From Candidatus Fluviicola riflensis (GTDB taxonomy: Bacteria > Bacteroidota > Bacteroidia > Flavobacteriales_D > Crocinitomicaceae): a stretch of 64,000 bases of DNA. Position numbers and translations under genes: made by a program. This document shows positions 29,629 through 38,080 of this stretch, piece by piece. How positions within the stretch are numbered: the first letter of the stretch is position 1; every line of letters begins with the position of its first letter. Under the pieces are notes generated by a model, which was not told the DNA's origin, did no database searches, and worked only from the letters and a program-made list of their open reading frames with translations. The stretch lies in NCBI GenBank assembly GCA_002243285.1, contig CP022585.1, forward strand, positions 4,266,641-4,330,640. Direction: 5' to 3'.

Positions 29629-30393
29629 TTATTCTGCGCTTACCATTGCTTTTAAGTATTCACGATTCATGCGTGCGATGTTTTCCAGCGAAATTTCTTT
29701 CGGGCATTCAACGGAACAAGCACCGGTATTGGTACAATTTCCGAATCCTTCTTCGTCCATTTGTTTTACCATGTTCAAGACACGTTGCTGTGCCTCTATT
29801 TTTCCTTGTGGCAATAATGCCAGTTGGGAAACTTTGGCTGAAACAAACAACATGGCCGATGCGTTTACACAAGAGGCGACGCATGCACCACAACCGATAC
29901 AGGTAGCTGCTTCAAATGCTTTATCCGCGTCTGCTTTTCCAATCGGAATGGCGTTTGCATCGATGGTATTTCCGGAAGTATTTACCGAAACGAAACCACC
30001 GGCCTGCTGAATACGGTCGAATGAACTTCTGTCGACTACCAAATCTTTGATTACCGGAAACGCTTTGGCTCTCCATGGTTCCACGTAGATCGTTTCACCA
30101 TCCTTGAATTTACGCATGTGCAGCTGACAGGTAGTAACAGCGCGATCGGGACCGTGAGCTTCGCCATTGATAAACAACGAGCACATTCCACAAATTCCCT
30201 CACGACAATCGTGGTCGAAAGCAATCGGTTCCTGGCGCTCATTTACCAGCTGTTCATTTAATTGATCCAACATCTCCAGGAAAGAGCTATCGGTTGACAC
30301 GTTGTCCAACTTGTATGTTTCCATACTCCCTTTCGAATTGGCATTCTTCTGACGCCAGATCTTGAGGTTGATATTGATTGTTTTTGATGCCAT
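29629..30393 (-). CDS. sdhB: Succinate dehydrogenase/fumarate reductase iron-sulfur subunit
   Basis: 254 aa. The N-terminal ferredoxin domain carries the [2Fe-2S] ligands in [19 protein letters not shown]. The C-terminal domain carries [11 protein letters not shown] and later [15 protein letters not shown], which supply the [4Fe-4S] and [3Fe-4S] ligands. It transfers electrons between the flavin in SdhA and the quinone site in SdhC of complex II on the cytoplasmic face of the membrane. It is the last gene of sdhC-sdhA-sdhB and is separated from sdhA by a 101-nt spacer containing a family 1 inverted repeat. Confidence 0.96.
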   Translation of the reverse strand: MASKTININLKIWRQKNANSKGSMETYKLDNVSTDSSFLEMLDQLNEQLVNERQEPIAFDHDCREGICGMCSLFINGEAHGPDRAVTTCQLHMRKFKDGETIYVEPWRAKAFPVIKDLVVDRSSFDRIQQAGGFVSVNTSGNTIDANAIPIGKADADKAFEAATCIGCGACVASCVNASAMLFVSAKVSQLALLPQGKIEAQQRVLNMVKQMDEEGFGNCTNTGACSVECPKEISLENIARMNREYLKAMVSAE

Positions 30394-30430
30394 AATCTCT
30401 ATTATTTCTTCAATTTCTATTCTATGAAGC

Positions 30431-30494
30431 GATGTTGGATTTTTGATGTTGGATGTAAATCCTCATTCAACATCAAGCATCCAACATCAAAAAT
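30431..30494. repeat. Intergenic inverted repeat, family 1 (copy B) inside the sdh operon
   Basis: The 17-nt arm ATTTTTGATGTTGGATG at 30439-30455 is perfectly complementary to 30478-30494. The right arm ends at the sdhA stop codon (30495). The structure lies in the sdhA-sdhB spacer, so in mRNA it would form a stable hairpin between two cistrons. Confidence 0.88.
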
Positions 30495-32507
30495 TTACTT
30501 GTAGTTACGTGCCGCAATCTTAATAAACTCGTAATCCAATGGTTCTTTGTGCAACTCAGACTGGTTGATGTCCATTCCTTTGTATTCCCAAGCCCCAACG
30601 AATTTGAAGTTTTCATCGTCGCGCAATGTTTCACCTTCTGAATCTTGGTATTCCTCACGGAAGTGACCACCGCACGATTCGTTTCTTTGCAAAGCATCAC
30701 GTGCCATTAGTTGTCCCAATTCAAAGAAATCAGCAACGCGAAGTGCTTTTTCCAATTCAGGATTCAATTCATTAGCATCGCCAGGTACAAATACGTCATT
30801 GTAGAATTCGTCGCGCAAAGCGGCAATTTCGGTAATAGCTTCTTTCAACCCTTGTTCGTTACGGCCCATTCCTACTTTGTTCCACATGATTAAGCCCAAG
30901 CGTTTGTGGAAATGATCCACCGTTCTGGTCCCGTTGTTCGTTAAGAACTTATTGATGATCGATTTCACGCTGTTTTCAGCTTCGTCGAATTCAGGTGAAT
31001 CTGTTGGAATCGTGCCCGTACGGATTTCATTCGCCAAATAATCGGAAACCGTATACGGCAACACGAAATAACCGTCGGCCAAACCTTGCATCAATGCCGA
31101 AGCACCCAAACGGTTGGCGCCGTGATCGGAGAAGTTGGCTTCACCGGCCACAAAACAACCCGGAATAGTGGATTGCAAGTTGTAATCAACCCAAACGCCA
31201 CCCATGGTGTAGTGAACCGCCGGATAGATTTTCATCGGCGTTTCATACGGGTTTTCGTCGGTAATTTTTTCGTACATCTGGAAGAGGTTTCCGTACTTGC
31301 TTTCGACCCATTTTTTACCCAATTCCATGATTTTTTCATGTGACGGATTGTGATCGCCTGAAGCAAAAGCGGCTTGCTTTCCTTTGGCCATGATTTCGGA
31401 AGAGAAATCGAGGTAAACACCTTCGTTGGTATCGTTGGCTTCGATTCCGAATCCGGCATCGCAACGCTCTTTGGCTGCGCGCGAAGCTACGTCACGTGGC
31501 ACGAGGTTACCAAACGCAGGATATCTTCTTTCCAAATAATAATCTCTGTCTTCTTCGGCAATTTGTGTTGGTTTCAAACGTCCTTCACGAATCGCTTCAG
31601 CATCTTCTTTTTTCTTCGGAACCCAGATCCGGCCTGAGTTACGCAACGATTCTGACATCAATGTCAGTTTCGACTGGTTGGTTCCGTGAACCGGAATACA
31701 GGTGGGGTGAATTTGTACGTAACACGGATTGGCGAAATAGGCTCCGCGTTTGTGTGCTTTCCAGGCGGCAGTAACGTTACTTCCCATCGCATTGGTTGAA
31801 AGGAAGTAGACATTTCCGTAACCACCGGATGCGATGATTACTGCGTGTGCCGAATGACGTTCGATTTCGCCGGTAACCAGGTTGCGGGCAATGATTCCGC
31901 GGGCTTTTCCGTCTACTTTCACGATGTCGAGCATTTCGTGACGGTTGTACATTTGCACACGGCCCAAACCGATCTGACGCGATAGCGCTGAATAAGCTCC
32001 AAGCAACAATTGTTGTCCGGTTTGTCCTGCGGCGTAAAACGTACGCTGAACCTGCGTTCCACCGAATGAACGGTTGTCAAGCAAACCTCCGTATTCACGT
32101 GCAAAGGGTACGCCTTGCGCTACACATTGATCGATGATATTTCCTGAAACTTCGGCCAAACGGTGAACGTTTGCTTCGCGTGCACGGTAGTCACCACCTT
32201 TGATCGTATCGTAAAACAAGCGATAAACGCTATCACCGTCGTTTTGGTAATTTTTAGCGGCGTTGATACCACCTTGTGCTGCGATTGAGTGTGCTCTGCG
32301 TGGTGAATCCTGGAAGCAGAATGCTTTTACGTTGTAACCCATTTCGCCAAGAGAGGCAGCAGCAGCAGCACCCGCAAGACCTGTTCCTACAACGATCACA
32401 TCAATTTTAGGACGGTTATTCGGTGCAACCAGTTTTAAATGATTTTTATGATTGGTCCATTTTTCTGAAATAAAACCTTCAGGTATTTTGGAATCTAACT
32501 GAGACAT
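30495..32507 (-). CDS. sdhA: Succinate dehydrogenase/fumarate reductase flavoprotein subunit
   Basis: 670 aa, the size seen in Bacteroidota (longer than enterobacterial SdhA). The FAD Rossmann motif is [18 protein letters not shown]. The FAD-linking histidine region is [23 protein letters not shown] (written in part). HPTCIP and the [16 protein letters not shown] active-site region follow, then [21 protein letters not shown]. It oxidises succinate to fumarate (or the reverse) in the TCA cycle. It starts 27 nt after sdhC. Confidence 0.97.
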   Translation of the reverse strand: MSQLDSKIPEGFISEKWTNHKNHLKLVAPNNRPKIDVIVVGTGLAGAAAAASLGEMGYNVKAFCFQDSPRRAHSIAAQGGINAAKNYQNDGDSVYRLFYDTIKGGDYRAREANVHRLAEVSGNIIDQCVAQGVPFAREYGGLLDNRSFGGTQVQRTFYAAGQTGQQLLLGAYSALSRQIGLGRVQMYNRHEMLDIVKVDGKARGIIARNLVTGEIERHSAHAVIIASGGYGNVYFLSTNAMGSNVTAAWKAHKRGAYFANPCYVQIHPTCIPVHGTNQSKLTLMSESLRNSGRIWVPKKKEDAEAIREGRLKPTQIAEEDRDYYLERRYPAFGNLVPRDVASRAAKERCDAGFGIEANDTNEGVYLDFSSEIMAKGKQAAFASGDHNPSHEKIMELGKKWVESKYGNLFQMYEKITDENPYETPMKIYPAVHYTMGGVWVDYNLQSTIPGCFVAGEANFSDHGANRLGASALMQGLADGYFVLPYTVSDYLANEIRTGTIPTDSPEFDEAENSVKSIINKFLTNNGTRTVDHFHKRLGLIMWNKVGMGRNEQGLKEAITEIAALRDEFYNDVFVPGDANELNPELEKALRVADFFELGQLMARDALQRNESCGGHFREEYQDSEGETLRDDENFKFVGAWEYKGMDINQSELHKEPLDYEFIKIAARNYK

Positions 32508-32534
32508 ATCTTTTCTTTTTAAAAATGAATCTGA

Positions 32535-33398
32535 TTACTTAACGTACCCTATGAAAATGAGGACAGGAATAATTGCGAACAGGAACGGCACCACGATGGC
32601 GAACAATTTTCCAATAACGCCAATAGCCGGAGTGTAGCGTTTGTGTCGCAAACCAAGTGACTGAAACGCAGATGCGAATCCGTGCCATAAGTGGAATGAC
32701 AACACGATCATCGAAAGCACATACAGAATTGTTGCTACCAAAGCCATCGAGTTGGTGACAAAACCGTTTTTTGACTGACCGAAAAAAGCCATTACAACGG
32801 AGTGTAAGTCTTTGTAACCCTCGCCCAATTTAACATCCGTATCTTTCAGATAAAGGTTGGTTTCGTGTTTTACTTCTACTATTTCGTCTACCTGTAGAGG
32901 GGGAAAACCATGGTCATGCGTATAATAAATAGTTTTGCTGTCTGATTCTCCGGGGATTGTTACTTCATACGTATGCAACGGAATGTGCTCGAAGTGCATT
33001 TTCGCCCAGAAATTCACCATATGTGTTACGATAAAGATCAGGATGATACTTCCAAGTAAAGCCATTTGGCGTGATGCTGTTGAAGAATTGGCTCCGGGAT
33101 TGTTGTAAGCATATTTCTGCGGACGTGCTTTTTTGTTTTGCACAGCCAGCATTAGTCCGTCAATTGCGTGAAACAGGATGGAAAGATAGGTTAGATACGA
33201 CAACACTTTGATGAAGATATTGTGCTGCATGAAGTAGGCATATTCGTTGAATGCTCTTCTGCCTTCTTCGCCATGAATGAAAATCAACTGAAGATTTCCT
33301 ATTAAGTGTCCGATCAGGAATATGCACAAAAACAGTCCCGTCAATGCCATCCAATATTTTTTGGCGATGGATGATTTTAAAATTGCCGATTTACTCAT
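32535..33398 (-). CDS. sdhC: Succinate dehydrogenase cytochrome b558 subunit
   Basis: 287 aa from the ATG at 33398 (MSKSAILKSSIAKKYWMALTG); the 10-residue longer reading crosses the likely transcription start. About five membrane helices are visible, with His in GHLIGNLQL, LFHAIDGLML, VTHMVNFWAKMHF and LSFHLWHGFASAFQSLG, consistent with the di-haem single-subunit membrane anchor of Bacteroidota complex II. It anchors SdhAB and exchanges electrons with menaquinone. It is the first gene of the operon. Confidence 0.94.
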   Translation of the reverse strand: MSKSAILKSSIAKKYWMALTGLFLCIFLIGHLIGNLQLIFIHGEEGRRAFNEYAYFMQHNIFIKVLSYLTYLSILFHAIDGLMLAVQNKKARPQKYAYNNPGANSSTASRQMALLGSIILIFIVTHMVNFWAKMHFEHIPLHTYEVTIPGESDSKTIYYTHDHGFPPLQVDEIVEVKHETNLYLKDTDVKLGEGYKDLHSVVMAFFGQSKNGFVTNSMALVATILYVLSMIVLSFHLWHGFASAFQSLGLRHKRYTPAIGVIGKLFAIVVPFLFAIIPVLIFIGYVK

Positions 33399-33425
33399 GT
33401 TTAGTTTTATATTAAAAACGATCCA

Positions 33426-33433
33426 CAAATTTA
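33426..33433 (-). promoter_or_regulatory. -7 promoter box of sdhCAB
   Basis: The minus strand reads TAAATTTG, a full match to TAnnTTTG, 28 nt before the sdhC ATG. A TTG trinucleotide lies 15 nt further upstream, closer than the usual ~19, so the -33 assignment is weak. Confidence 0.5.
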
Positions 33434-33546
33434 ACAGCTATTACAACCCAATGTTCACCCCAACCTTATTTAGATTGAATTTAGATTGTTCTTTTTTCAG
33501 AACATTCACTGATTCAGCTAGCTCCTTGAGTTACTTAAGTTTTTTG

Positions 33547-33584
33547 AGTTTCTAAGTTTAGTAAGTTGAACCAACTTAGAAACT
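33547..33584. repeat. Intergenic inverted repeat, family 2
   Basis: AGTTTCTAAGTT at 33547-33558 is perfectly complementary to 33573-33584 with a 14-nt loop. The same words (TTTCTAAGTTTATTGAGTT) form a longer hairpin at 45433-45486, and a looser version occurs around 37981-38020. It lies 18 nt beyond the stop of the MFS gene and may act as its terminator. Confidence 0.75.
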
Positions 33585-33601
33585 TAATAACACGTCAGCT
33601 T

Positions 33602-35413
33602 TTAATGTCCGCCACCGACATCATCTAGTGAAACGCCTTGTTTTTTGAGGAGTTTGTTGACGAATATCGCGAAGAAGGTGATGTATAAGAAACAGATAGT
33701 TCCTACCACAAATGATGTTTGAATGCCAATAATCTCGGAGAGTTTTGCCTGCAATGGTGGAATTATCGCCCCGCCTAAAATCATCATCACCAGGAATGCA
33801 GAACCCTGCGCCTGATATTTACCCAATCCTGCCAGTGAAAGCGAGAAAATACAAGGCCACATAATAGAGCAGAACAATCCGGCACTTAAGAAGGAATAAA
33901 CAGAAACAATTCCTGTGGTTGTTAAACCAACAAGTGTGGCACCGACACCCAAAATCCCGAAAACTGTAAGTGTAAGCGCAGGTTTGTCATTGGTGAGATA
34001 AAACGCGATTATTTGCACCATTACACAGATGATATACCAGTATAACGGATCGATGTTGTAACCGGCGAGTTTTGTAAAACCGAGTACAACTGCGAACCCA
34101 GCCAACGGAGCAATAAAGCGCAAAATCATTTTGGTTTGCGCAGTCAACTTAAAGGCATTAATGGAACCAGCCCAGCGGCCAATCATCAAACTTCCCCAAA
34201 ACATAGAGATAAATGGTGTGGTTTCAGATGATTCATAACCACCAAAAGCAGGACGTTTTAACAATTCATAGAGGTTACTTCCGATGGCTACCTCTACTCC
34301 CACATAGACAAAAATGGCAAGCATACCCAGCGTTAACTGTGGAAATTGCATGGCTCCCCACCCCACTTTCTGGCGTGAACCTCTAACGCAAGCGAATAAA
34401 ATTCCGGCTACTACCGCTACCAATCCACCTGTCCAACAAATAATTCGCATGCGGTTCAAGGGTTTTTGAATAAGATCTATTTCTTGTTGAATAGCAGCTT
34501 TGGTTTCCAGTTGAGTTGCATTTAGTTCCGGCATTTCCACTCCTTGTTCGTCCAGTGACACCAATTCAAGATCATGATTTAATTCAACCAGCTGTTTGGC
34601 CTCATCCGTTCGGTAGCTATTGAATACCGGAGCAAAGCAGGCAATCAGCAATCCTGTGATTATGAATAAGGTAACCAATGCTTTTTTGGCAGAATCGGCT
34701 TTTTCAGTAACAGGATTATCAATTACTTCATGGCTCGAAGCGGAAGTCATGGTTGTTGTTTTCCCATCCGGAACACGCTTTGAAAAACCGAATAAAGCGG
34801 CCACTCCGAGGAACAAACATCCTACAGCTGAGTACAAAATGATAATTTTGGAAAGGCTGAGCGCCTGAATCATTTTATCATCTACCGCTGCTGCAGTACC
34901 AAATAATGCCAGGGAAATAATCACTGGCCCTATAGAGGTTCCCAAACTATTGATCGATCCGCCAAGGTTAATACGATTACTCCCCGTCGATTCATCGCCC
35001 AGGGAAATCATAAACGGATTGGCAGATGTTTGTTGCAGGGAAAATCCAAGAGCTACGATGAATAATCCGAACAGCATTCCGGCGAAAACGTTGAAGTAAA
35101 CCGACACGATCATCGCTACCGCACCAAGCGCTGAAAATAACAATCCATAAACGATACTGCGTTTGTAACCCCAGGATCCGACCAAATCGCGACCGCTTGC
35201 GGTACTAAACAAAAACAGACCTAAGGCTCCAAGGTAATATGCACCGTAAAACGCAAAGTCGATGAGCTGGCTCTGGAATTGATCAAGATGGAAATAATGC
35301 TTACAAAACGGAATGAAAATACTGTTTCCGGCAGCAATGAATCCCCAAAAAAAGAAAACGGTTGTCAGGGTTGACAATGCTCCGTAATTGGTGGGCTTGA
35401 TCGTTTTTTCCAT
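33602..35413 (-). CDS. MFS transporter, FucP-like sugar transporter family
   Basis: 603 aa, longer than the ~420-470 of typical FucP/GluP carriers. The N-terminal half has helices at ~15-210 with FGFSLQQTSANPF-type motif ALGFSLQQTSANPFMISLG and NLGGSINSLGTSIGP, close to the glucose/galactose porter pattern QQTaaNPy. The extra length comes from 211-343: a polar segment (211-244), an additional helix (245-265), a charged soluble stretch (266-322) and another helix. The C-terminal half carries GVEVAIGSNLYELLKR and FWGSLMIGRWAGS. The likely role is proton-coupled import of a sugar; the substrate is not identifiable. Confidence 0.85.
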   Translation of the reverse strand: MEKTIKPTNYGALSTLTTVFFFWGFIAAGNSIFIPFCKHYFHLDQFQSQLIDFAFYGAYYLGALGLFLFSTASGRDLVGSWGYKRSIVYGLLFSALGAVAMIVSVYFNVFAGMLFGLFIVALGFSLQQTSANPFMISLGDESTGSNRINLGGSINSLGTSIGPVIISLALFGTAAAVDDKMIQALSLSKIIILYSAVGCLFLGVAALFGFSKRVPDGKTTTMTSASSHEVIDNPVTEKADSAKKALVTLFIITGLLIACFAPVFNSYRTDEAKQLVELNHDLELVSLDEQGVEMPELNATQLETKAAIQQEIDLIQKPLNRMRIICWTGGLVAVVAGILFACVRGSRQKVGWGAMQFPQLTLGMLAIFVYVGVEVAIGSNLYELLKRPAFGGYESSETTPFISMFWGSLMIGRWAGSINAFKLTAQTKMILRFIAPLAGFAVVLGFTKLAGYNIDPLYWYIICVMVQIIAFYLTNDKPALTLTVFGILGVGATLVGLTTTGIVSVYSFLSAGLFCSIMWPCIFSLSLAGLGKYQAQGSAFLVMMILGGAIIPPLQAKLSEIIGIQTSFVVGTICFLYITFFAIFVNKLLKKQGVSLDDVGGGH

Positions 35414-35452
35414 AGAAGAAGTTTAGGGGTGAAAAATAGGGAGAATAATTGA

Positions 35453-35484
35453 GATGCTTGATTTTTGATGCTTGATGTTAGATG
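35453..35484. repeat. Family 1 repeat, single arm (copy C)
   Basis: GATGCTTGATTTTTGATGCT and the following TGATGTTAGATG repeat the family 1 words twice in tandem, but I see no matching complementary arm nearby. It lies about 40 nt upstream of the MFS start, in its 5' region. Confidence 0.6.
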
Positions 35485-35601
35485 AGACAATGTTGAAATT
35501 TAACGAGAACTCTATCAAAAATTAACATTAAAAAATCTTTTGTTGGAACAAGCACTTCATGTAAGTTATCAATCTATTTTTGTGATTTTCAATTACATAG
35601 T

Positions 35602-35615
35602 AATACTGCAATATT
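35602..35615. promoter_or_regulatory. Operator-like palindrome upstream of the MFS gene
   Basis: AATACTGCAATATT differs by one base from the perfect palindrome AATATTGCAATATT at 62320-62333. The similarity to that site continues on both sides in the same orientation relative to the downstream gene (35587-35640). A further half-site, GCAATATT, occurs at 35655-35662. The downstream gene on the minus strand is the MFS transporter, about 190 nt away. Confidence 0.45.
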
Positions 35616-35710
35616 GATTTTTAGACTTAGAATGACTCAAAATTCAGTAATCCCGCAATATTACGGAAAGCAATTAGTTGAAACACAATTAATTAACGGC
35701 CTTTTGATGA

Positions 35711-36367
35711 TCAATCTCCCAGCAACCGCTCCATATCCTTCATCAAACGATCAACCTCTTTTTCAGAAGTCCCATCATAATAACCACGAATCCGTAATTT
35801 TTGGTCAACCAATACAAAGTTGTTGGTATGGATAAAATCGGAGCCGACATCACCCTGATTTTGAACAGCAGCCGGTTTGAGTACAAAAAACGAACGCCGC
35901 GCAACTTCGTATAATTCTTCCTTTTTACCAGTCAAAAAATGCCATTGCTTCGAATCGGCGTGATGCAATTGTGCATATTCGGCCAGTCTGGCAACCGAAT
36001 CGGTTTCGGGATCAACCGTAAAACTCAAAATGGCAACCTGGTTGTTCTGTTTGAACCGATTGTGAACGCGCTGCATCTGAGCGTTCATTTTAGGACAAAT
36101 AGTAGCGCAGGTGCTGAAAAAATACTCAGCCACAAACACTTTTCCTTTTACGTCCTTTAAACCAAAGGTCTTGTTTGTTTGATCGGTAAACGAAAATTCA
36201 CCGATTTTATGTCCGAATCCTTGGCGCACCAAATCAGGATCCACCATTTCGGTATTGAGGTCGACCGGATTGATCACCGGAAGCGGTTTTTCATCTGACG
36301 GTTTTGTGATCAGATATGCTGTAATGATTCCCGAAACAGCAATAACCAGGAGGATGGCAACGCGCAT
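35711..36367 (-). CDS. SCO1/SenC family protein
   Basis: 218 aa with an N-terminal membrane anchor (MRVAILLVIAVSGIITAYLI). The thioredoxin fold carries the copper-binding CxxxC (Cys87 and Cys91 in STCATICPKM) and the distal His180 (DFIHTNNFVLVD), all three ligands of SCO proteins. It delivers copper to the CuA site of cytochrome c oxidase, or serves as a disulfide reductase for it, on the periplasmic side of the inner membrane. It is divergently transcribed from the 36449 gene with facing promoter boxes. Confidence 0.93.
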   Translation of the reverse strand: MRVAILLVIAVSGIITAYLITKPSDEKPLPVINPVDLNTEMVDPDLVRQGFGHKIGEFSFTDQTNKTFGLKDVKGKVFVAEYFFSTCATICPKMNAQMQRVHNRFKQNNQVAILSFTVDPETDSVARLAEYAQLHHADSKQWHFLTGKKEELYEVARRSFFVLKPAAVQNQGDVGSDFIHTNNFVLVDQKLRIRGYYDGTSEKEVDRLMKDMERLLGD

Positions 36368-36384
36368 TTTCTACATTTTGACCA

Positions 36385-36392
36385 CAAAAATA
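36385..36392 (-). promoter_or_regulatory. -7 promoter box of the SCO gene
   Basis: The minus strand reads TATTTTTG, matching TAnnTTTG, 18 nt before the ATG at 36367. No TTTG was found at the expected -33 spacing. Confidence 0.45.
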
Positions 36393-36436
36393 CGTTGAAT
36401 ATGTGCACGGAATCATGATATTTATCACTGAAATAG

Positions 36437-36444
36437 TATATTTG
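36437..36444 (+). promoter_or_regulatory. -7 promoter box of the 36449 gene, almost touching its ATG
   Basis: TATATTTG matches TAnnTTTG and ends 4 nt before the annotated ATG. If used, transcription would start at or next to the start codon and give a leaderless mRNA. Confidence 0.4.
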
Positions 36445-36448
36445 GTTC

Positions 36449-37129
36449 ATGCGAACATTCATTCTAAGTCTACTCATCTTCTTCGCTGTTCCTAACGCCC
36501 AAGCACAATTGACATACGGTGATGGACATGTTTTTGTGAAATATAGCTACGGTATCGTCGATTCGGCGCGTTACCACAATTATTCCGTTTCGGGTGAATA
36601 TTTCGTGAATGATTTCATCGGACTGAACTACAATTTCGACCTGATGTTTCGCAATGACAACATTCGTCAGTTTCACTCATCTGTAGGTGCGCTGGCTGGT
36701 CCGCCACTTATTTTGATTGGAGTTATCACAGCCGTTTCCAATAATAATGATGATGACATGGATGATTCGCAATTCAACCTGGGAGCGTTGGGCTCCGTGT
36801 TGGGAATTCTGATCCTTGTAGCACCCGACGGAGTTAGTTTTCACATTCCGGTTTCGTATAAATGGGACATTTCACCGTACGCCAATTTGCTGGGAATTGA
36901 TTTTGTGCGCAATAAAAACACGAATCACAACAATTTCAAGTATGCGATGTCGTTCGGTTGCAAAACAACATATCTTACTTATAGCGATTTTACCTTGAAT
37001 GCCTTTTTGGAAACCCGGAAAGTAGCCGGAATGGGCTGGAGTTTCGGTGGCGGATTTGGCCTTGGTTACGCTATCGGCCAGCCGAGTGATGAGGAAGAAC
37101 CGGCTCCGCTTGAGCCAATCGGTTTGTAA
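36449..37129 (+). CDS. Hypothetical exported protein, outer-membrane beta-barrel-like
   Basis: 226 aa. The signal peptide is MRTFILSLLIFFAVPNAQAQ. Alternating hydrophobic/polar strands (YSVSGEYFVNDFIGLNYNFDLMF, FHIPVSYKWDISPYANLLGIDF, MGWSFGGGFGLGYAIG) suggest a small outer-membrane barrel, with an inserted Gly/Ala-rich hydrophobic hairpin at ~80-125. No named family is recognised. It ends exactly where the convergent AMP nucleosidase gene ends (no intergenic base). Confidence 0.72.
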   Translation: MRTFILSLLIFFAVPNAQAQLTYGDGHVFVKYSYGIVDSARYHNYSVSGEYFVNDFIGLNYNFDLMFRNDNIRQFHSSVGALAGPPLILIGVITAVSNNNDDDMDDSQFNLGALGSVLGILILVAPDGVSFHIPVSYKWDISPYANLLGIDFVRNKNTNHNNFKYAMSFGCKTTYLTYSDFTLNAFLETRKVAGMGWSFGGGFGLGYAIGQPSDEEEPAPLEPIGL

Positions 37130-37900
37130 TTAAAAATGTAGGTGTTTTACCGTGTGGCCGTTATTGATGAGCTGTTTCAATGAATCGATGCCAATGGTAA
37201 TGTGCCGGTCAACAAACTCAGAAGTCACTTTGCTATCGCTTTCACTGGTTTTCACACCTTCAGGAACCATTGGTTGATCCGATACCAGCAACAAAGCTCC
37301 GGTTGGAATTTTATTAGCAAAACCGACCATAAAAATAGTCGCTGTTTCCATATCTATTGCCATGGCGCGAATCGAACTCAGATAATTTTTAAAGGCTTCA
37401 TCATGTTCCCAAACGCGACGATTAGTCGTGTAACAGGTTCCTGTCCAGTAATCAAAACCGTGATCACGAATAGTTGTCGAGATTGCTTTTTGCAGGGCAA
37501 AGGCCGGTAACGCCGGAACTTCAGGCGGAAAATAGTCATTGCTGGTTCCTTCACCGCGAATGGCTGCAATGGGAAGAATCAAATCACCAACCGCATTTTT
37601 CTTTTTTAAACCGCCACATTTTCCTAAAAACAATACTGCCTTGGGTTTGATCGCCGCAAGCAAATCCATAACCGTGGCTGCCGAAGCACTTCCCATACCA
37701 AAGTTGATGATCGTAATACCATCGGCGGTAGCACATTGCATGGGCTTGTCTTTTCCAATCACAGGAACATTGTGAAGAGCCGCAAATTTATCGAGGTAAT
37801 TGTGAAAGTTGCACAACAAAATATACTGTCCAAAATTCTTTAGTTGCTCACCTGTATAACGTGGTAGCCAGTTTTCTACGATTTCCTGTTTTGATTTCAT
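37130..37900 (-). CDS. amn: AMP nucleosidase
   Basis: 256 aa, the short form of AMP nucleosidase typical of Bacteroidota (the enterobacterial enzyme is about 480 aa). It hydrolyses AMP to adenine and ribose-5-phosphate. Nucleoside-phosphorylase-fold motifs seen are NFGMGSASAATVMDLL, FLGKCGGLKKKNAVGDLILP and the purine/ribose-binding AIDMETATIFMVG, followed by LLVSDQPM. The 3' end abuts the convergent gene. A TAnnTTTG box lies 21 nt upstream of the ATG. Confidence 0.92.
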   Translation of the reverse strand: MKSKQEIVENWLPRYTGEQLKNFGQYILLCNFHNYLDKFAALHNVPVIGKDKPMQCATADGITIINFGMGSASAATVMDLLAAIKPKAVLFLGKCGGLKKKNAVGDLILPIAAIRGEGTSNDYFPPEVPALPAFALQKAISTTIRDHGFDYWTGTCYTTNRRVWEHDEAFKNYLSSIRAMAIDMETATIFMVGFANKIPTGALLLVSDQPMVPEGVKTSESDSKVTSEFVDRHITIGIDSLKQLINNGHTVKHLHF

Positions 37901-37920
37901 GCGTTGTTTTTCTTGTTGCT

Positions 37921-37928
37921 CAAACTTA
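37921..37928 (-). promoter_or_regulatory. -7 promoter box of amn
   Basis: The minus strand reads TAAGTTTG, a full match to TAnnTTTG, 21 nt before the amn start codon. The -33 element is not evident. The box is bordered on its upstream side by a family 1 repeat. Confidence 0.5.
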
Positions 37929-37930
37929 CG

Positions 37931-38080
37931 GATTTTTGATGTTGAATTTTGAATTTTTAATGTTGAATGACTTGAGACGTTTTATGAGTTATTGAGCTCT
38001 CCCAACTTAAAACTCACGAACAGAAAATTAATATTCTACCCACGACTTCATTCAAAATTCAACATCAAACATTCAACATT
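37931..38080. repeat. Intergenic inverted repeat, family 1 (copy D) with family 2 words in the loop
   Basis: GATGTTGAATTTTGAAT (37938-37954) is perfectly complementary to 38050-38066, and AATGTTGAATG (37959-37969) to 38070-38080. The loop contains TTATGAGTTATTGAG and AACTTAAAACTC, which resemble the family 2 arms. The right arm overlaps the stop codon of the AAA gene at 38079. Confidence 0.85.

Noticed and set aside
35614-35835. 73-aa plus-strand ORF between the MFS and SCO genes
   Set aside because: It overlaps the 3' end of the SCO gene in antisense, has no recognisable features and begins inside the repeated upstream sequence.
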